Shown in pieces: positions 34,253 to 43,192 of a stretch of DNA of 64,000 nucleotides; position 1 is the stretch's first letter, and every line of letters begins with the position of its first letter. Below the pieces are notes generated by a model, which had not been told where the DNA came from, ran no database searches, and saw only the letters and a list, made by a program, of their open reading frames with translations. Position numbers and translations under genes: made by a program. The stretch covers positions 62,001-126,000 of the forward strand of contig NZ_JAIQXX010000001.1 of the NCBI RefSeq assembly GCF_021887715.1, given 5' to 3'. The DNA comes from Winogradskyella immobilis (GTDB lineage Bacteria; Bacteroidota; Bacteroidia; Flavobacteriales; Flavobacteriaceae).

Positions 34253-35065
34253 TCAATTCTGTTTATGTATTTCTACTTGATGAGGGTACGGTATTTCTAT
34301 GTCGGCTTTATCTAATGCTATTTTAGTATTTTCAGTGATATCAAAATAAACTGTCCAGTAATCATCTGCCTTACACCAAGGACGGACAGCAAAATTTACA
34401 GAGCTATCTGCTAACTCAGAAACATTAACAGTTGGTTCTGGGTCGTTAAGAACTAATGGATGATTAATAAGTACAGACATTAAAATAGATTTAGTTTCTT
34501 TTATATCCGAATCGTAACTAACTCCAAATGTTAAATCTACACGTCTAGTACCTTCTGTGTTATAATTTATAATATTTCCATTGGATAATGATCCGTTTGG
34601 AATTATAATTTCTTTATTGGATAAACCTCTAAGTTTAGTAGTAAATATTGATATTTCTTTCACAATACCAAGTTCTCCTTGAGCTTCTATAAGATCATCA
34701 ACTTTAAAAGGTTTAAAAATCATTATTAAGACTCCTCCGGCAAAGTTGCCTAGAGAACCTTGTAAAGCTAAGCCTATTGCTAAACCTGCTGCAGCTAATA
34801 TAGCAGCAAATGAAGTGGTTTCTATACCAACAGTACTTAATACAACTATAATTAAAAGAATTTTTAATGACCAGTTTAACAAATCAGATAAAAATTTACT
34901 TAAACTTATATCATACTTGGCTTTTTTCATTGCAGATTTAAGACCTTTGGTAATCAATTTAATCACGAAATTACCAATTACCCATATCAGAAATGCCATA
35001 ATTAATTTAGGCCCATAATCTAAGAGAATTTCAAAACCCTTATCTATCCATAATTTAATGTTCAT
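34253..35065 (-). CDS. Small-conductance mechanosensitive channel, MscS family
   Basis: A 270-aa channel that opens under membrane tension to release solutes on hypo-osmotic shock. It has about three N-terminal helices. The pore helix carries Gly/Ala packing (AAILAAAGLAIGLALQGSLGNFAGGVLIMIFKPF), followed by the beta domain (VDDLIEAQGELGIVKEISIFTTKLRGLSNKEIIIPNGSLSNG) and the cytoplasmic cage. Length matches the short E. coli-type MscS. It lies between two paralogous secreted-protein genes, each unit separated by terminators. Confidence 0.93.
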   Translation of the reverse strand: MNIKLWIDKGFEILLDYGPKLIMAFLIWVIGNFVIKLITKGLKSAMKKAKYDISLSKFLSDLLNWSLKILLIIVVLSTVGIETTSFAAILAAAGLAIGLALQGSLGNFAGGVLIMIFKPFKVDDLIEAQGELGIVKEISIFTTKLRGLSNKEIIIPNGSLSNGNIINYNTEGTRRVDLTFGVSYDSDIKETKSILMSVLINHPLVLNDPEPTVNVSELADSSVNFAVRPWCKADDYWTVYFDITENTKIALDKADIEIPYPHQVEIHKQN

Positions 35066-35084
35066 ACTTTACGTAAATCTATGC

Positions 35085-35125
35085 AAAAAGCCTAATTCTT
35101 AATTTTAATAAGAATTAGGCTTTTT
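35085..35125 (-). terminator. Strong bidirectional-type terminator
   Basis: AAAAAGCCTAATTCTT (35085-35100) and AAGAATTAGGCTTTTT (35110-35125) are perfectly complementary over 16 bases around a 9-base loop. It follows the minus-strand gene ending at 35147. Confidence 0.85.
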
Positions 35126-35146
35126 ATAATTTTATATATTATAATT

Positions 35147-35830
35147 TTATAAGGTACTTATGTGTTTAGCAATTTTAACTAAATCTTCTTCCTTAGTAGT
35201 AGATAGTTTATTTTCTTTAATAAAAGCCTTTATAGCTTTTGCTTGCTTAGGATAAGCTTTTAAAAGAGTCTTCTTTTTTGTTGGTAAAAATGTAATTTTG
35301 TTTCCTTTTTTAAGGTAATAAAAATCATTTTCTCTTTTAAATTTTGCAGGCTTAGGTTGTTGATAAGATGATAAAGGCTCAATTCTTTCAAAATACTTGA
35401 CAACTTCTTGTTTTAAAATTGCAAAATCTTCACTTTCATCTACAACGGCTAAAAATCCATTTTTAGAAACTCCTTTTTCTGTTTGGTAAGAAAATGTACG
35501 ATATATTTTATTGGTCTGAGTAAAAATAACTTCGTAATCAGAACTTTTATCTAAGGCTATTATTTTTGTACCTAGATTAACCTCCATTTCACCATTGTAT
35601 GCATTAAATCTTCCTGTAAATATTTGATTGTCAAAGCCTTTAACTTTTACAGGCAAGAAATTATCATCTACATAAGGTGATCCTTGCGCATCAATTGGTT
35701 TACTGGCGTCAGCCGACATTCTCAACTTTTCAGTAGCTACGTCTATGCTTGTTGCTCCTTGACTATAACCAAAATTGATTACTCCTAATACTATTATTGC
35801 TATTGCTGATATATTCTTTGTTAGTTTCAT
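35147..35830 (-). CDS. Secreted protein of unknown function, paralogue of the gene at 33380
   Basis: A 227-aa protein with a signal peptide (MKLTKNISAIAIIVLGVINFGYSQG) and the same mature sequence pattern as its paralogue: TSIDVATEKLRMSADASKPIDAQGSPYV, GRFNAYNGEMEVNLGTKIIALD and a Lys-rich tail ending LVKIAKHISTL. The two genes are collinear throughout, with substitutions spread evenly. Likely periplasmic or surface-exposed; no domain recognised. The presence of two conserved copies suggests both are still under selection. Confidence 0.8.
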   Translation of the reverse strand: MKLTKNISAIAIIVLGVINFGYSQGATSIDVATEKLRMSADASKPIDAQGSPYVDDNFLPVKVKGFDNQIFTGRFNAYNGEMEVNLGTKIIALDKSSDYEVIFTQTNKIYRTFSYQTEKGVSKNGFLAVVDESEDFAILKQEVVKYFERIEPLSSYQQPKPAKFKRENDFYYLKKGNKITFLPTKKKTLLKAYPKQAKAIKAFIKENKLSTTKEEDLVKIAKHISTL

Positions 35831-35989
35831 AATTTTATAATCTATATCTATTTTTATATTATACAGTATCTATATTGATCTAAAGGATTATTTACGTAGT
35901 ATCTAAAGTCGCTTTAAATTAATTTTTCTTACATTAAAAGATGCGAATCTATAAATTATATATGATAATAAAAACACAAAAAATGTTAA

Positions 35990-36892
35990 CTAATTGTTAA
36001 TTGCTGTAACAGAAATGTCTAGGTCATTAAGCATTTCTTTTAACATGTTCTCTATACCATTTTTTAAAGTAAAAGTAGATGATGGACAACCGTTACAAGC
36101 TCCTTGTAGTAAAACTTCTACTTTTTTAGTATGGGGATTATAGGATTGAAATTCTATATTTCCTCCATCACTTGCAACAGCAGGTTTTACGTACTCTTCA
36201 ATTATATTTATAATAGTCTTAGAGGTGTCATCTAAAGATTCAAAATGACGTTCTATTTTTTTTTCTTCAGTTTTTGTTTGTTGAGAAATAGGTGTATTTA
36301 AAATAGGGTTGCCTGCTTCGACATAGTTTTTTATAAAATCTCTTAATTGAAAAGTAATATCACTCCATTCAGCAATGTCATATTTTGTTATGGAAATGTA
36401 ATTTTTATCAATAAAAACATTTTTAACAAATGGGAATTGAAATAACTCAGAAGCCATAGGAGATACTTTAGCTTCATCTATTGAAGAAAATTCACAAAGT
36501 TGAGCCACCAAAGCTTTATTACATACAAATTTTAGCACACTCGGATTTGGAGTGCTTTCAGCATAAACAGTTACAGCAGTTTTAGATTTAGAAACTTCCT
36601 CTTTTACAACAGTTTTATTACTATTTAAATAGTTTTTTATTTGTTCAGCTACTTCTTCTTGCACATCTGACCATTCAACAATATTATAACGTTCTATAGC
36701 CACAAAATTAGAGGCTATATATATTTTTTTTACAAATGGAAGATGAAATAATTGTTGAGCCAAAGGAGAATTCTTGGCATCATCAATATTATTAAATTCA
36801 TAACTATTATGCTCGGTTAAAAATCGATCGGCTTCAAATTTTAATATAGTATTATTTGATGTTTCTTGAATTTTAATATCAGTAGGAGTCAT
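35990..36892 (-). CDS. NifU family iron-sulfur scaffold protein with two N-terminal Nfu domains
   Basis: A 300-aa Fe-S carrier. Two Nfu_N-type domains occur in tandem. The first (about residues 5-90) contains ILKFEADRF and SPLAQQLFHLPFVKKIYI. The second (about 110-190) contains STPNPSVLKFVCNK and SPMASELFQFPFVKNVFI. A NifU C-terminal domain (about 225-295) follows, with the cluster-binding CxxC in LLQGACNGCPSSTFTLKNGIE. The ATG at 36892 is preferred to a TTG 15 bases upstream. A separate 80-aa Nfu gene lies at 59134. Confidence 0.9.
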   Translation of the reverse strand: MTPTDIKIQETSNNTILKFEADRFLTEHNSYEFNNIDDAKNSPLAQQLFHLPFVKKIYIASNFVAIERYNIVEWSDVQEEVAEQIKNYLNSNKTVVKEEVSKSKTAVTVYAESTPNPSVLKFVCNKALVAQLCEFSSIDEAKVSPMASELFQFPFVKNVFIDKNYISITKYDIAEWSDITFQLRDFIKNYVEAGNPILNTPISQQTKTEEKKIERHFESLDDTSKTIINIIEEYVKPAVASDGGNIEFQSYNPHTKKVEVLLQGACNGCPSSTFTLKNGIENMLKEMLNDLDISVTAINN

Positions 36893-37132
36893 TCTTTTTT
36901 TTTGCAAAAATATGAAATAACAATATTAAACGTTATGTGTTTAACTAAGTTTTACTAATCGTCTATGGCTTAATTTTACTTAGTCATTAATGTAATTGAT
37001 AGGTTATCTATCATAAAAATTTATATATTTGGCAGTAAGAGATGTTTTTTACAATAGAAATTGTTTAAAATTTAATTACACAATTGTATTAAATATTGAA
37101 TACAAAGCCCATTTCACTTTGAAACTAGACAT

Positions 37133-38143
37133 ATGAGATTAAAGAAAATTTGTTTAATAATCTTAATTACTTTAATACCTGTTATTGGATCTTCTCAAGA
37201 AGGTCTACCTATTTATTCAGATTATTTAACAGATAATTATTATTTACTACACCCTTCAATGGCAGGGATTGCTAATTGTGCTAAGATAAGACTTACAGCG
37301 CGCCAGCAATGGTTTGGTATAGATGATGCGCCTAACTTACAAACATTAAGTGCTCATGGCAGAATAGGTGATTCGCAATCTGCTGTTGGTGCAATAGTAT
37401 ATGATGATGCTAATGGATTTCATTCTACAACAGGAGCGCAAGTAACTTACGCTCATCATTTATTATTTTCACGTAATGAAGTAGATTTAAATATGTTGTC
37501 TTTTGGATTAAGTGTAGGTTTTAACCAATATAAATTAGATGAATCTTCGTTTTTAGCTCCTGGTGAATTTGACCAACTAATAGCGGGAATAGAGCAAAGT
37601 GCAACAAATTTTAATATAGATGTAGGTTTTTCTTATCATTTTCTAAATTTCTATGCAATTGCTACTGCTAAGAATATACTTGAAAATGAGGGAATTAACT
37701 TTAATGAGCAAGGCTTTGCTTTTAATAACTTGAGAAGTTATTTAGTATCAGTTGGAAATGTGTTTCATAAGTATGGAAGTGATTGGAGTTTTGAGCCTTC
37801 ATTATTATACTTTTATAGAGATGCTACAAGAGAAAACTCAATTGATGTAAATGCTAAAGTCTATAGAGAAATGGATTTTGGAAAAATATGGGGAGGTCTA
37901 TCTTACAGACGTAGTTTAGATGGAGCAGAATTTTTAGAAGGTAATGACGTAAGTAGTCAAAAACTACAAATTTTCACACCATTTGTAGGAGTGGATTTTG
38001 ATCAATTAACATTTGCATATACATTTTCTTATCAAGCCAATACAATAAATTTCAATACAGGTGGTTTCCACCAAATAACACTTGGGTACAACTTTAATTG
38101 CAAGCGAGAAAAATATGATTGCGATTGCCCTGCAATAAACTAA
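37133..38143 (+). CDS. Type IX secretion system membrane protein, PorP/SprF family
   Basis: A 336-aa outer-membrane barrel with a signal peptide (MRLKKICLIILITLIPVIGSSQ). Family features include EGLPIYSDYLTDNYYLLHPSMAGIANCAKIRLTARQQWFGIDDAPNLQTLSAHG, then GAIVYDDANGFHSTTGAQVTYAHH and the C-terminal FHQITLGYNFNC. These proteins anchor specific type B T9SS substrates such as SprB to the surface and are usually paired with an adhesin. No adhesin is adjacent here. It ends with a Cys-rich tail (CKREKYDCDCPAIN) and is followed by a terminator. Confidence 0.93.
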   Translation: MRLKKICLIILITLIPVIGSSQEGLPIYSDYLTDNYYLLHPSMAGIANCAKIRLTARQQWFGIDDAPNLQTLSAHGRIGDSQSAVGAIVYDDANGFHSTTGAQVTYAHHLLFSRNEVDLNMLSFGLSVGFNQYKLDESSFLAPGEFDQLIAGIEQSATNFNIDVGFSYHFLNFYAIATAKNILENEGINFNEQGFAFNNLRSYLVSVGNVFHKYGSDWSFEPSLLYFYRDATRENSIDVNAKVYREMDFGKIWGGLSYRRSLDGAEFLEGNDVSSQKLQIFTPFVGVDFDQLTFAYTFSYQANTINFNTGGFHQITLGYNFNCKREKYDCDCPAIN

Positions 38144-38148
38144 TAATT

Positions 38149-38178
38149 AAAGCCTCGAAAATATTCGAGGCTTTTTAT
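38149..38178 (+). terminator. Rho-independent terminator after the PorP/SprF gene
   Basis: AAAGCCTCGA (38149-38158) and TCGAGGCTTT (38165-38174) form a perfect stem followed by Ts. Confidence 0.85.
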
Positions 38179-38362
38179 TTGTATTTCATTTTAATTCTAA
38201 AAAAACCAAGAATACGTGAATCTATCATTTCAATGCGTAAATGAGATATATGACTTAGTATTATAGCCTATTTTTAAAGATATTATAAGGATTTTGATTT
38301 TTTTGATTTTTTGAAACCAATTAAAGTATGTATGTTTATTCTAGTTTATACATTTTATATCA

Positions 38363-40522
38363 TTGAAAGCAACTAGCAAACATATAGTAATTTTTATACT
38401 ACTTTGTATTTCATATACAGGGTTAGGGCAAAATAGCGAGCTGAAAAAAAAGAGCAGTGCTATTTTTACGGTAAGAGGTTCTGTATACCACAAGTACTCA
38501 AACGATCCAATCAACTTAGTTAATATAGAAGTTAATGGAGGTGCTTATGCCGTTACAGGAAGTGATGGTTCTTTTAGAATTAAAGTTAAAATCGGAGACG
38601 AACTTGTTGTAAGACATAAAGATTTTGAAACGGTTTATTATACTATAGAAAGTGATGAACGTGTAGTAATAGAAGTAGAACCAGAACAACCTAAACCATC
38701 CCGTAAGGAAAGGCTTAAGCAAAGTATACAAACATTTAATAAATTAATAGATTCTGCCAATTTTTATCTCAAAACTGACGCAGAACAGAGTATTCATTTT
38801 ATTGCAGATGCACTCAATGAAAGTACATCTCAAGATCAAAATGCCGAAGCATATAAAACACTAGGAGATTTGTATATGCATTGGAAACAATTTGATTTGG
38901 CGATTAGTAATTACCGAATTAGTCTTCAGAATTCTAAAATAAACGAAACACAATTAAAACTAGCAAAAGCATATAAAAACAATAAAAATTACCAAGAAAG
39001 TTTAGAAATTTATTCAAACTTTAATATAGAAGATTTATCGAATTTCCAAGAGATAGAATACTATGAAAATTTTGGGGACACTTATATAGGAACAAAAGAT
39101 TATAAGTCTGCTATATCTATATATGAAAAAGGATTAAAAGTTGCTAAGGATTATAAAATAAACTCTAAAACTACAGACTTAAACTCTAAAATAGCTCAAG
39201 CCTATAATTTAGATGGAAATATAATAAAAGCTAAAGGTTTTTTTAATAGCTCATTAAGTTTGGCAGAAAAAGAAAATAAAAAAAGGGCATTAGAAGAAAA
39301 AATAACAGTAGCAGAATTCAATAATACAGCTAAGAATTACACAGACGAAATTTCATTGCGCAAACAAGCAGTAGAAGATATAAAAGAAATAGAGTCGGAT
39401 TCGTTTATATCTAATGAGAGTAATATTACACCACAAAAACAAAATTATAAAATAGGAAATGCGTACTATCTTCAAAAGGATTACGATTCTGCAATTCCGT
39501 ACCTTGAAAAGAGTATACAAGAAGCAGATAGTAGAGCAGATTTAATTATAAAAAACAATGCACTTAGACGCATTGCAGATGTTTATGAAAATAAAGGAGA
39601 TTTTGATAAAGCAAAACAAAAATTTCAAGAATATATAGCATCTGTAGACGAACTTTATACAAAAAAAGAGCAAGAGATATACCAAGCGGCGCGTTCTCAA
39701 AGAAATATTATTGAAACACAAAACCGTATTACAAGCTTAGAGAATGATAGAAAGTTCAATCAAATAAGATACGATCTTACAAATCGTAATCAGCAAATTA
39801 TTATTTATTCACTTTCAGGAGGATTATTATTACTGCTTATAGGAAGTTATTTTGCCTATAAATATATAAAACAACAGCGTCTTGCTAATAATCTATTGGC
39901 CTTAAAATCGCTGAGAAGTCAGATGAATCCGCATTTTATTTTTAATGCTTTAAATTCTGTAAATAGTTTTATAGCTACAAATGACGAACGCACGGCAAAT
40001 AGATATTTATCTGATTTTTCATTTTTAATGCGAGCTGTTTTAGAAAATAGCGAAGAAGATTTTATTCCCTTACAAAAAGAAATCGACCTGCTAGAACTTT
40101 ATGTTAAACTAGAACATTTTAGATTTCAAGATAAATTTGATTACGCTATAGAAGTAGAGAAGACTGTAGATGTTGAAAAATTTAAAATTCCACCAATGTT
40201 ATTACAGCCTTATATAGAAAATGCAGTTTGGCATGGCTTACGTTACAAAACAGAAAAGGGATTGTTGAAAATTTTAATTGCCTCTAGGAGCAAAGATGAG
40301 ATAATAATTAGCATTATTGATGATGGAGTAGGAAGAGTAAGATCTAAAACCTTAAAAACAGATAATCAAAAGAAACACAATTCTAAAGGATTAAGTAACA
40401 TAAAAAAACGAGTTGCCATTTTAAATGACATGTATAAAGATAAAGTAGATGTATCAATAGAAGATTATCAAAATTCTGAAGATACAGGAACCAAAGTTGT
40501 AGTAACCTTAAAGAAAGACTAG
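38363..40522 (+). CDS. LytS-type sensor histidine kinase with TPR sensor region
   Basis: A 719-aa kinase. It has a signal peptide (SKHIVIFILLCISYTGLGQ), a carboxypeptidase-like beta-sandwich domain (about 30-110: FTVRGSVYHKYSNDPINLVNIEV), tetratricopeptide repeats (about 150-430), one membrane helix (IIIYSLSGGLLLLLIGSYFAYKYI) and a cytoplasmic His_kinase domain. The phospho-His motif is LRSQMNPHFIFNALNSVNSFI, and the ATPase N box is LLQPYIENAVWHGL. It starts at TTG 38363. It is separated by one base from its cognate LytTR regulator. The signal sensed is unknown. Confidence 0.92.
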   Translation: MKATSKHIVIFILLCISYTGLGQNSELKKKSSAIFTVRGSVYHKYSNDPINLVNIEVNGGAYAVTGSDGSFRIKVKIGDELVVRHKDFETVYYTIESDERVVIEVEPEQPKPSRKERLKQSIQTFNKLIDSANFYLKTDAEQSIHFIADALNESTSQDQNAEAYKTLGDLYMHWKQFDLAISNYRISLQNSKINETQLKLAKAYKNNKNYQESLEIYSNFNIEDLSNFQEIEYYENFGDTYIGTKDYKSAISIYEKGLKVAKDYKINSKTTDLNSKIAQAYNLDGNIIKAKGFFNSSLSLAEKENKKRALEEKITVAEFNNTAKNYTDEISLRKQAVEDIKEIESDSFISNESNITPQKQNYKIGNAYYLQKDYDSAIPYLEKSIQEADSRADLIIKNNALRRIADVYENKGDFDKAKQKFQEYIASVDELYTKKEQEIYQAARSQRNIIETQNRITSLENDRKFNQIRYDLTNRNQQIIIYSLSGGLLLLLIGSYFAYKYIKQQRLANNLLALKSLRSQMNPHFIFNALNSVNSFIATNDERTANRYLSDFSFLMRAVLENSEEDFIPLQKEIDLLELYVKLEHFRFQDKFDYAIEVEKTVDVEKFKIPPMLLQPYIENAVWHGLRYKTEKGLLKILIASRSKDEIIISIIDDGVGRVRSKTLKTDNQKKHNSKGLSNIKKRVAILNDMYKDKVDVSIEDYQNSEDTGTKVVVTLKKD

Positions 40523-40523
40523 T

Positions 40524-41258
40524 ATGAAATTAAAAGCAATACTTGTAGAAGACGAAGAAAAAAGTAGAGAAATACTAAGAAACTATTTAACTAAATATTG
40601 CCCTAGTATTTCAATTATAGGTGAAGCAGCTAATGTTGAAGATGCTTTAATATTAATTAGAAATCACGATTTAGATGTAGTGTTCTTAGATGTAGAAATG
40701 CCGTTTGGTAATGCATTTGATTTATTAGAGAAAGTTGGGCATGTCGATTTTCAAACCATATTTGTAACGGCATACAACCATTATGCTATAGAAGCCTTAA
40801 ATGCACATGCCTCGTATTATTTAATGAAACCTATCTCTATAGATGAACTTATAAAAGCAGTAGATTATGTTACCGAAATTAGAGCAAAAGAAGAAGCTCT
40901 ACAGGATGAAGTTTTAATTCCTAAAACTAATATTGTAGAAGGTAAAATAACCATTCCGCAATTAGATGGTTTTGAAGTTATTGAAACTAAAGACATATTA
41001 TATTGTAAGGCTGATGATAATTATACCGAAATTTATTTAAAGAGCAATAAAAAGAAATTGGTAAGTAAAACATTAAAATATATTGAAGAAGCATTGGTAG
41101 ATGCTAATTTTGCAAGAGTCCATAAAAGTTATTTGGTTAATGTTAATGAAGTTGTAAAGTACCTAAAAGGTAAAGGTGGTAGTGTGGTATTAAGTAATGG
41201 CAAAGAAATTATGGTATCTGCTTCTAAGAAATCGGATTTGTTATCTTATTTTAAATAA
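40524..41258 (+). CDS. LytTR-family response regulator
   Basis: A 244-aa partner of the preceding kinase. The receiver domain (about 1-120) has VEDEEKSRE, the phospho-acceptor in VVFLDVEMP and the conserved Lys in YYLMKPISI. A LytTR DNA-binding domain (about 140-240) follows, with DILYCKADDNYTEIYL, FARVHKSYLVNVNEVV and KGGSVVLSNGKEIMVSASKK. One base separates the genes, so the pair is surely cotranscribed. No target promoter can be named from this window. Confidence 0.94.
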   Translation: MKLKAILVEDEEKSREILRNYLTKYCPSISIIGEAANVEDALILIRNHDLDVVFLDVEMPFGNAFDLLEKVGHVDFQTIFVTAYNHYAIEALNAHASYYLMKPISIDELIKAVDYVTEIRAKEEALQDEVLIPKTNIVEGKITIPQLDGFEVIETKDILYCKADDNYTEIYLKSNKKKLVSKTLKYIEEALVDANFARVHKSYLVNVNEVVKYLKGKGGSVVLSNGKEIMVSASKKSDLLSYFK

Positions 41259-41305
41259 AATGATACTGAGAATAAGTTTATTTTTATGTCTTAAATAATT
41301 AATCA

Positions 41306-41345
41306 AAAGGGAATCTTAACTAACAATTTTGAGATTCCTTTTTTT
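41306..41345 (+). terminator. Rho-independent terminator after the LytTR regulator
   Basis: GGGAATCT and AGATTCC pair around a 15-base loop, with flanking A and T runs that extend the stem. Confidence 0.75.
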
Positions 41346-41357
41346 CAAAGGAATAAT

Positions 41358-41873
41358 ATGCCAATAATAAAACCAGTAAAAGGTAAATACCCACAAATAC
41401 CAGAAGATTGTTATGTTGCCGAAAATGCCACTATAGTTGGTGAGGTATCAATGGGTGAGCAATGTAGCGTTTGGTTTAATGCAGTAATCAGAGGCGATGT
41501 GCATTATATTAAAATGGGAAATAAGGTCAATGTGCAAGATGGAGCAGTGATCCACGCTACATACCAAAAATCACCAACTAACATAGGCAATAATGTCTCT
41601 ATAGGACATAATGCTATAGTACATGGCTGCACCATACATGATAATGTGCTTATTGGTATGGGAAGTATTGTTATGGACGATTGCATTATAGAAAGTAATA
41701 GTATTATTGCCGCTGGTGCAGTAGTAACTAAAAATACAATTGTTGAGTCAGGAACAATATATGCTGGTGTGCCAGCAAAGAAGGTAAAAGATATTAGTCA
41801 AGAATTAATTTCAGATCAGATAGATCGAATTGCTAATAACTATCTAGAATACTCAAGCTGGTTTAGAAATTAA
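41358..41873 (+). CDS. Gamma-carbonic anhydrase-like left-handed beta-helix protein
   Basis: A 171-aa hexapeptide-repeat protein of the gamma carbonic anhydrase/PaaY class, predicted to be trimeric. Metal-binding histidines are consistent with the family: VIHATYQ, IGHNAIVHGC. The repeats GEVSMGEQCSVWFNAVIRGDVH, NVSIGHNAIVHG and NVLIGMGSIVMDD form the helix, and the C-terminal helix ends YSSWFRN. Carbonic anhydrase activity is not assured; some relatives act as acyltransferases or are inactive. Its last 21 bases overlap the convergent gene. Confidence 0.88.
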   Translation: MPIIKPVKGKYPQIPEDCYVAENATIVGEVSMGEQCSVWFNAVIRGDVHYIKMGNKVNVQDGAVIHATYQKSPTNIGNNVSIGHNAIVHGCTIHDNVLIGMGSIVMDDCIIESNSIIAAGAVVTKNTIVESGTIYAGVPAKKVKDISQELISDQIDRIANNYLEYSSWFRN

Positions 41874-42215
41874 TAAGCTATTAATTTGCGTTATTAATTC
41901 TTCAAGAGCGTCAATTCTATTTAAGGTTTTAGAATCAATAAAGGTTGATAAAACACCATTATCATCTTTTAGAATTATTGGGTAGCTGAAATTTTTGTTC
42001 GGATGTGTTTTTTCAAATTCATCCGTATGAAGAAATTCCATAGCAATAGAACTTTGGGTTCTAAATTCTTTCCAAATTTTATTTTCAGAAAAAGTGCCAT
42101 GTGTTAATGTGCATAAACTGCACTGATAGGTCTTTGGGCTTATCAGTTTATGACCAGCATCTAAAAGTGCATTTAATTTACCCGATTTAGCATTATATAC
42201 AAATATGAGCTTCAT
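41853..42215 (-). CDS. Conserved small protein of unknown function, possible thioredoxin-like
   Basis: A 120-aa soluble protein. It has a first strand KLIFVYNAKSG, then CSLCTLTHGTF with a CxxC, a central SSIAMEFLHTDEF, and YPIILKDDNGVLSTFIDSKTL, which resembles the strand-turn region of thioredoxin-type or GTPase-like small proteins. I cannot assign a family with confidence. Its 3' end overlaps the carbonic anhydrase-like gene by 21 bases tail to tail, and its start lies 37 bases beyond the murI stop. Confidence 0.72.
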   Translation of the reverse strand: MKLIFVYNAKSGKLNALLDAGHKLISPKTYQCSLCTLTHGTFSENKIWKEFRTQSSIAMEFLHTDEFEKTHPNKNFSYPIILKDDNGVLSTFIDSKTLNRIDALEELITQINSLLISKPA

Positions 42216-42252
42216 TTATAATTAGTTGCTATTTTACACATAAACTTACGGT

Positions 42253-43032
42253 TTAGAAGTCTAAGAAAGTGGCTTTAAATTTATGATTTAAAATGTTCTC
42301 TAAAATCGTAGTGTCTTTATTTGTATATAATTCTATTTTAGGGATAGATCTATCTTTATTTAATAGACATGCTTGCTCTAAGATTGACTTAGTTTGTTTA
42401 GCAACTGCCAAACCAGAATCTATAATTTTTATATGTTGTGGTAAAATTTTAGTAAGAAGCGGAATTAAATACGGGTAATGCGTACAGCCTAATACTAGAT
42501 AATCGATATTAGCATCAAGCATAGGTTGAGTGTATGTTAAAAGCAAGTTTCTCATTTCGTCAGAATCTATTTTTCCAGCTTCAATAAGAGGAACAATGCC
42601 TTCGCCTATTCGTTCTATAATGGTAATCCCTTTACTATATAAATTAGATGTTTCATGAAACAGAGAGCTACTTAAAGTGCCTTTAGTAGCTAGTATGCCA
42701 ATAGATTTTGTAGTTGTTTTTAAAGATGCAGGCTTTATAGCTGGTTCAATACCAATAAAAGGGGTGTTGTAATTTTTTCTAAGATAGTCTATAGCATTTG
42801 TAGTAGCCGTATTGCAAGCAACTACAATAACTTTACAGCCTTTATTGATAAGTAACTCGGTATTTTTAATGCTAAGCTGTAATATATCTTCGGCAGATTT
42901 ATTACCATAAGGAGCATTTTTGCTATCTGCTAAATAAATAATTGCCTCGTAAGGTAATAAGGTATTTATCTCTTTAAAGATAGATGTACCGCCAATACCC
43001 GAATCAAATATACCTATAGGTTCTTTACACAT
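42253..43032 (-). CDS. murI: Glutamate racemase
   Basis: Makes D-glutamate for peptidoglycan. The 259-aa enzyme has FDSGIGGTS with the catalytic-site Asp10 and Ser11, and the two catalytic cysteines in VVACNTATTNA and LGCTHYPYL. The NAPYGNK motif is also present. Length is normal. The start ATG at 43032 lies only a few bases from the end of an IS3-family relic, so the original leader or promoter has been replaced or shortened. Confidence 0.95.
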   Translation of the reverse strand: MCKEPIGIFDSGIGGTSIFKEINTLLPYEAIIYLADSKNAPYGNKSAEDILQLSIKNTELLINKGCKVIVVACNTATTNAIDYLRKNYNTPFIGIEPAIKPASLKTTTKSIGILATKGTLSSSLFHETSNLYSKGITIIERIGEGIVPLIEAGKIDSDEMRNLLLTYTQPMLDANIDYLVLGCTHYPYLIPLLTKILPQHIKIIDSGLAVAKQTKSILEQACLLNKDRSIPKIELYTNKDTTILENILNHKFKATFLDF

Positions 43033-43038
43033 TATGAG

Positions 43039-43191
43039 TCGTCCTAAAATAAGTTGACGATTAATAATAAATTTATATTAATGCAGTGAAGGTGTTTTAA
43101 CTGCATTTTTGTTGTGTATAAAATTAGGTGTTTTATAGTTAAGACTCAAATGTGGTCTTAATATTATTGTATGTTCTAATAACTTCTTTTA
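43039..43191 (-). mobile_element. Relic of an IS3-family insertion sequence (transposase C-terminus and one end)
   Basis: On the minus strand, 43158-43078 translates as RPHLSLNYKTPNFIHNKN followed by AVKTPSLH and a stop. This is the conserved end of IS3-family DDE transposases (YNxxRPHxSL...TP). The preceding residues VKEVIRTYNNI are read in another frame (43192-43160), separated by one extra base at 43159. The segment TCGTCAACTTATTTTAGGACGA at 43060-43039 may be the terminal inverted repeat. All of the element upstream of about 43192 is gone. Confidence 0.8.
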
Positions 43192-43192
43192 C
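43078..43192 (-). pseudogene. Truncated, frameshifted IS3-family transposase fragment
   Basis: About 37 C-terminal codons of an integrase-core transposase remain: VKEVIRTYNNI, a one-base insertion, then RPHLSL...TPSLH and TAA. Catalytic DDE residues are lost, so it is inactive. Its first bases overlap the end of hemD in a different frame. Confidence 0.75.

Noticed and set aside
43079-43112. Hairpin AATGCAGT/ACTGCATT as a terminator
   Set aside because: The arms fall in the coding sequence of the IS3 relic, and the T run faces the strand without a gene.
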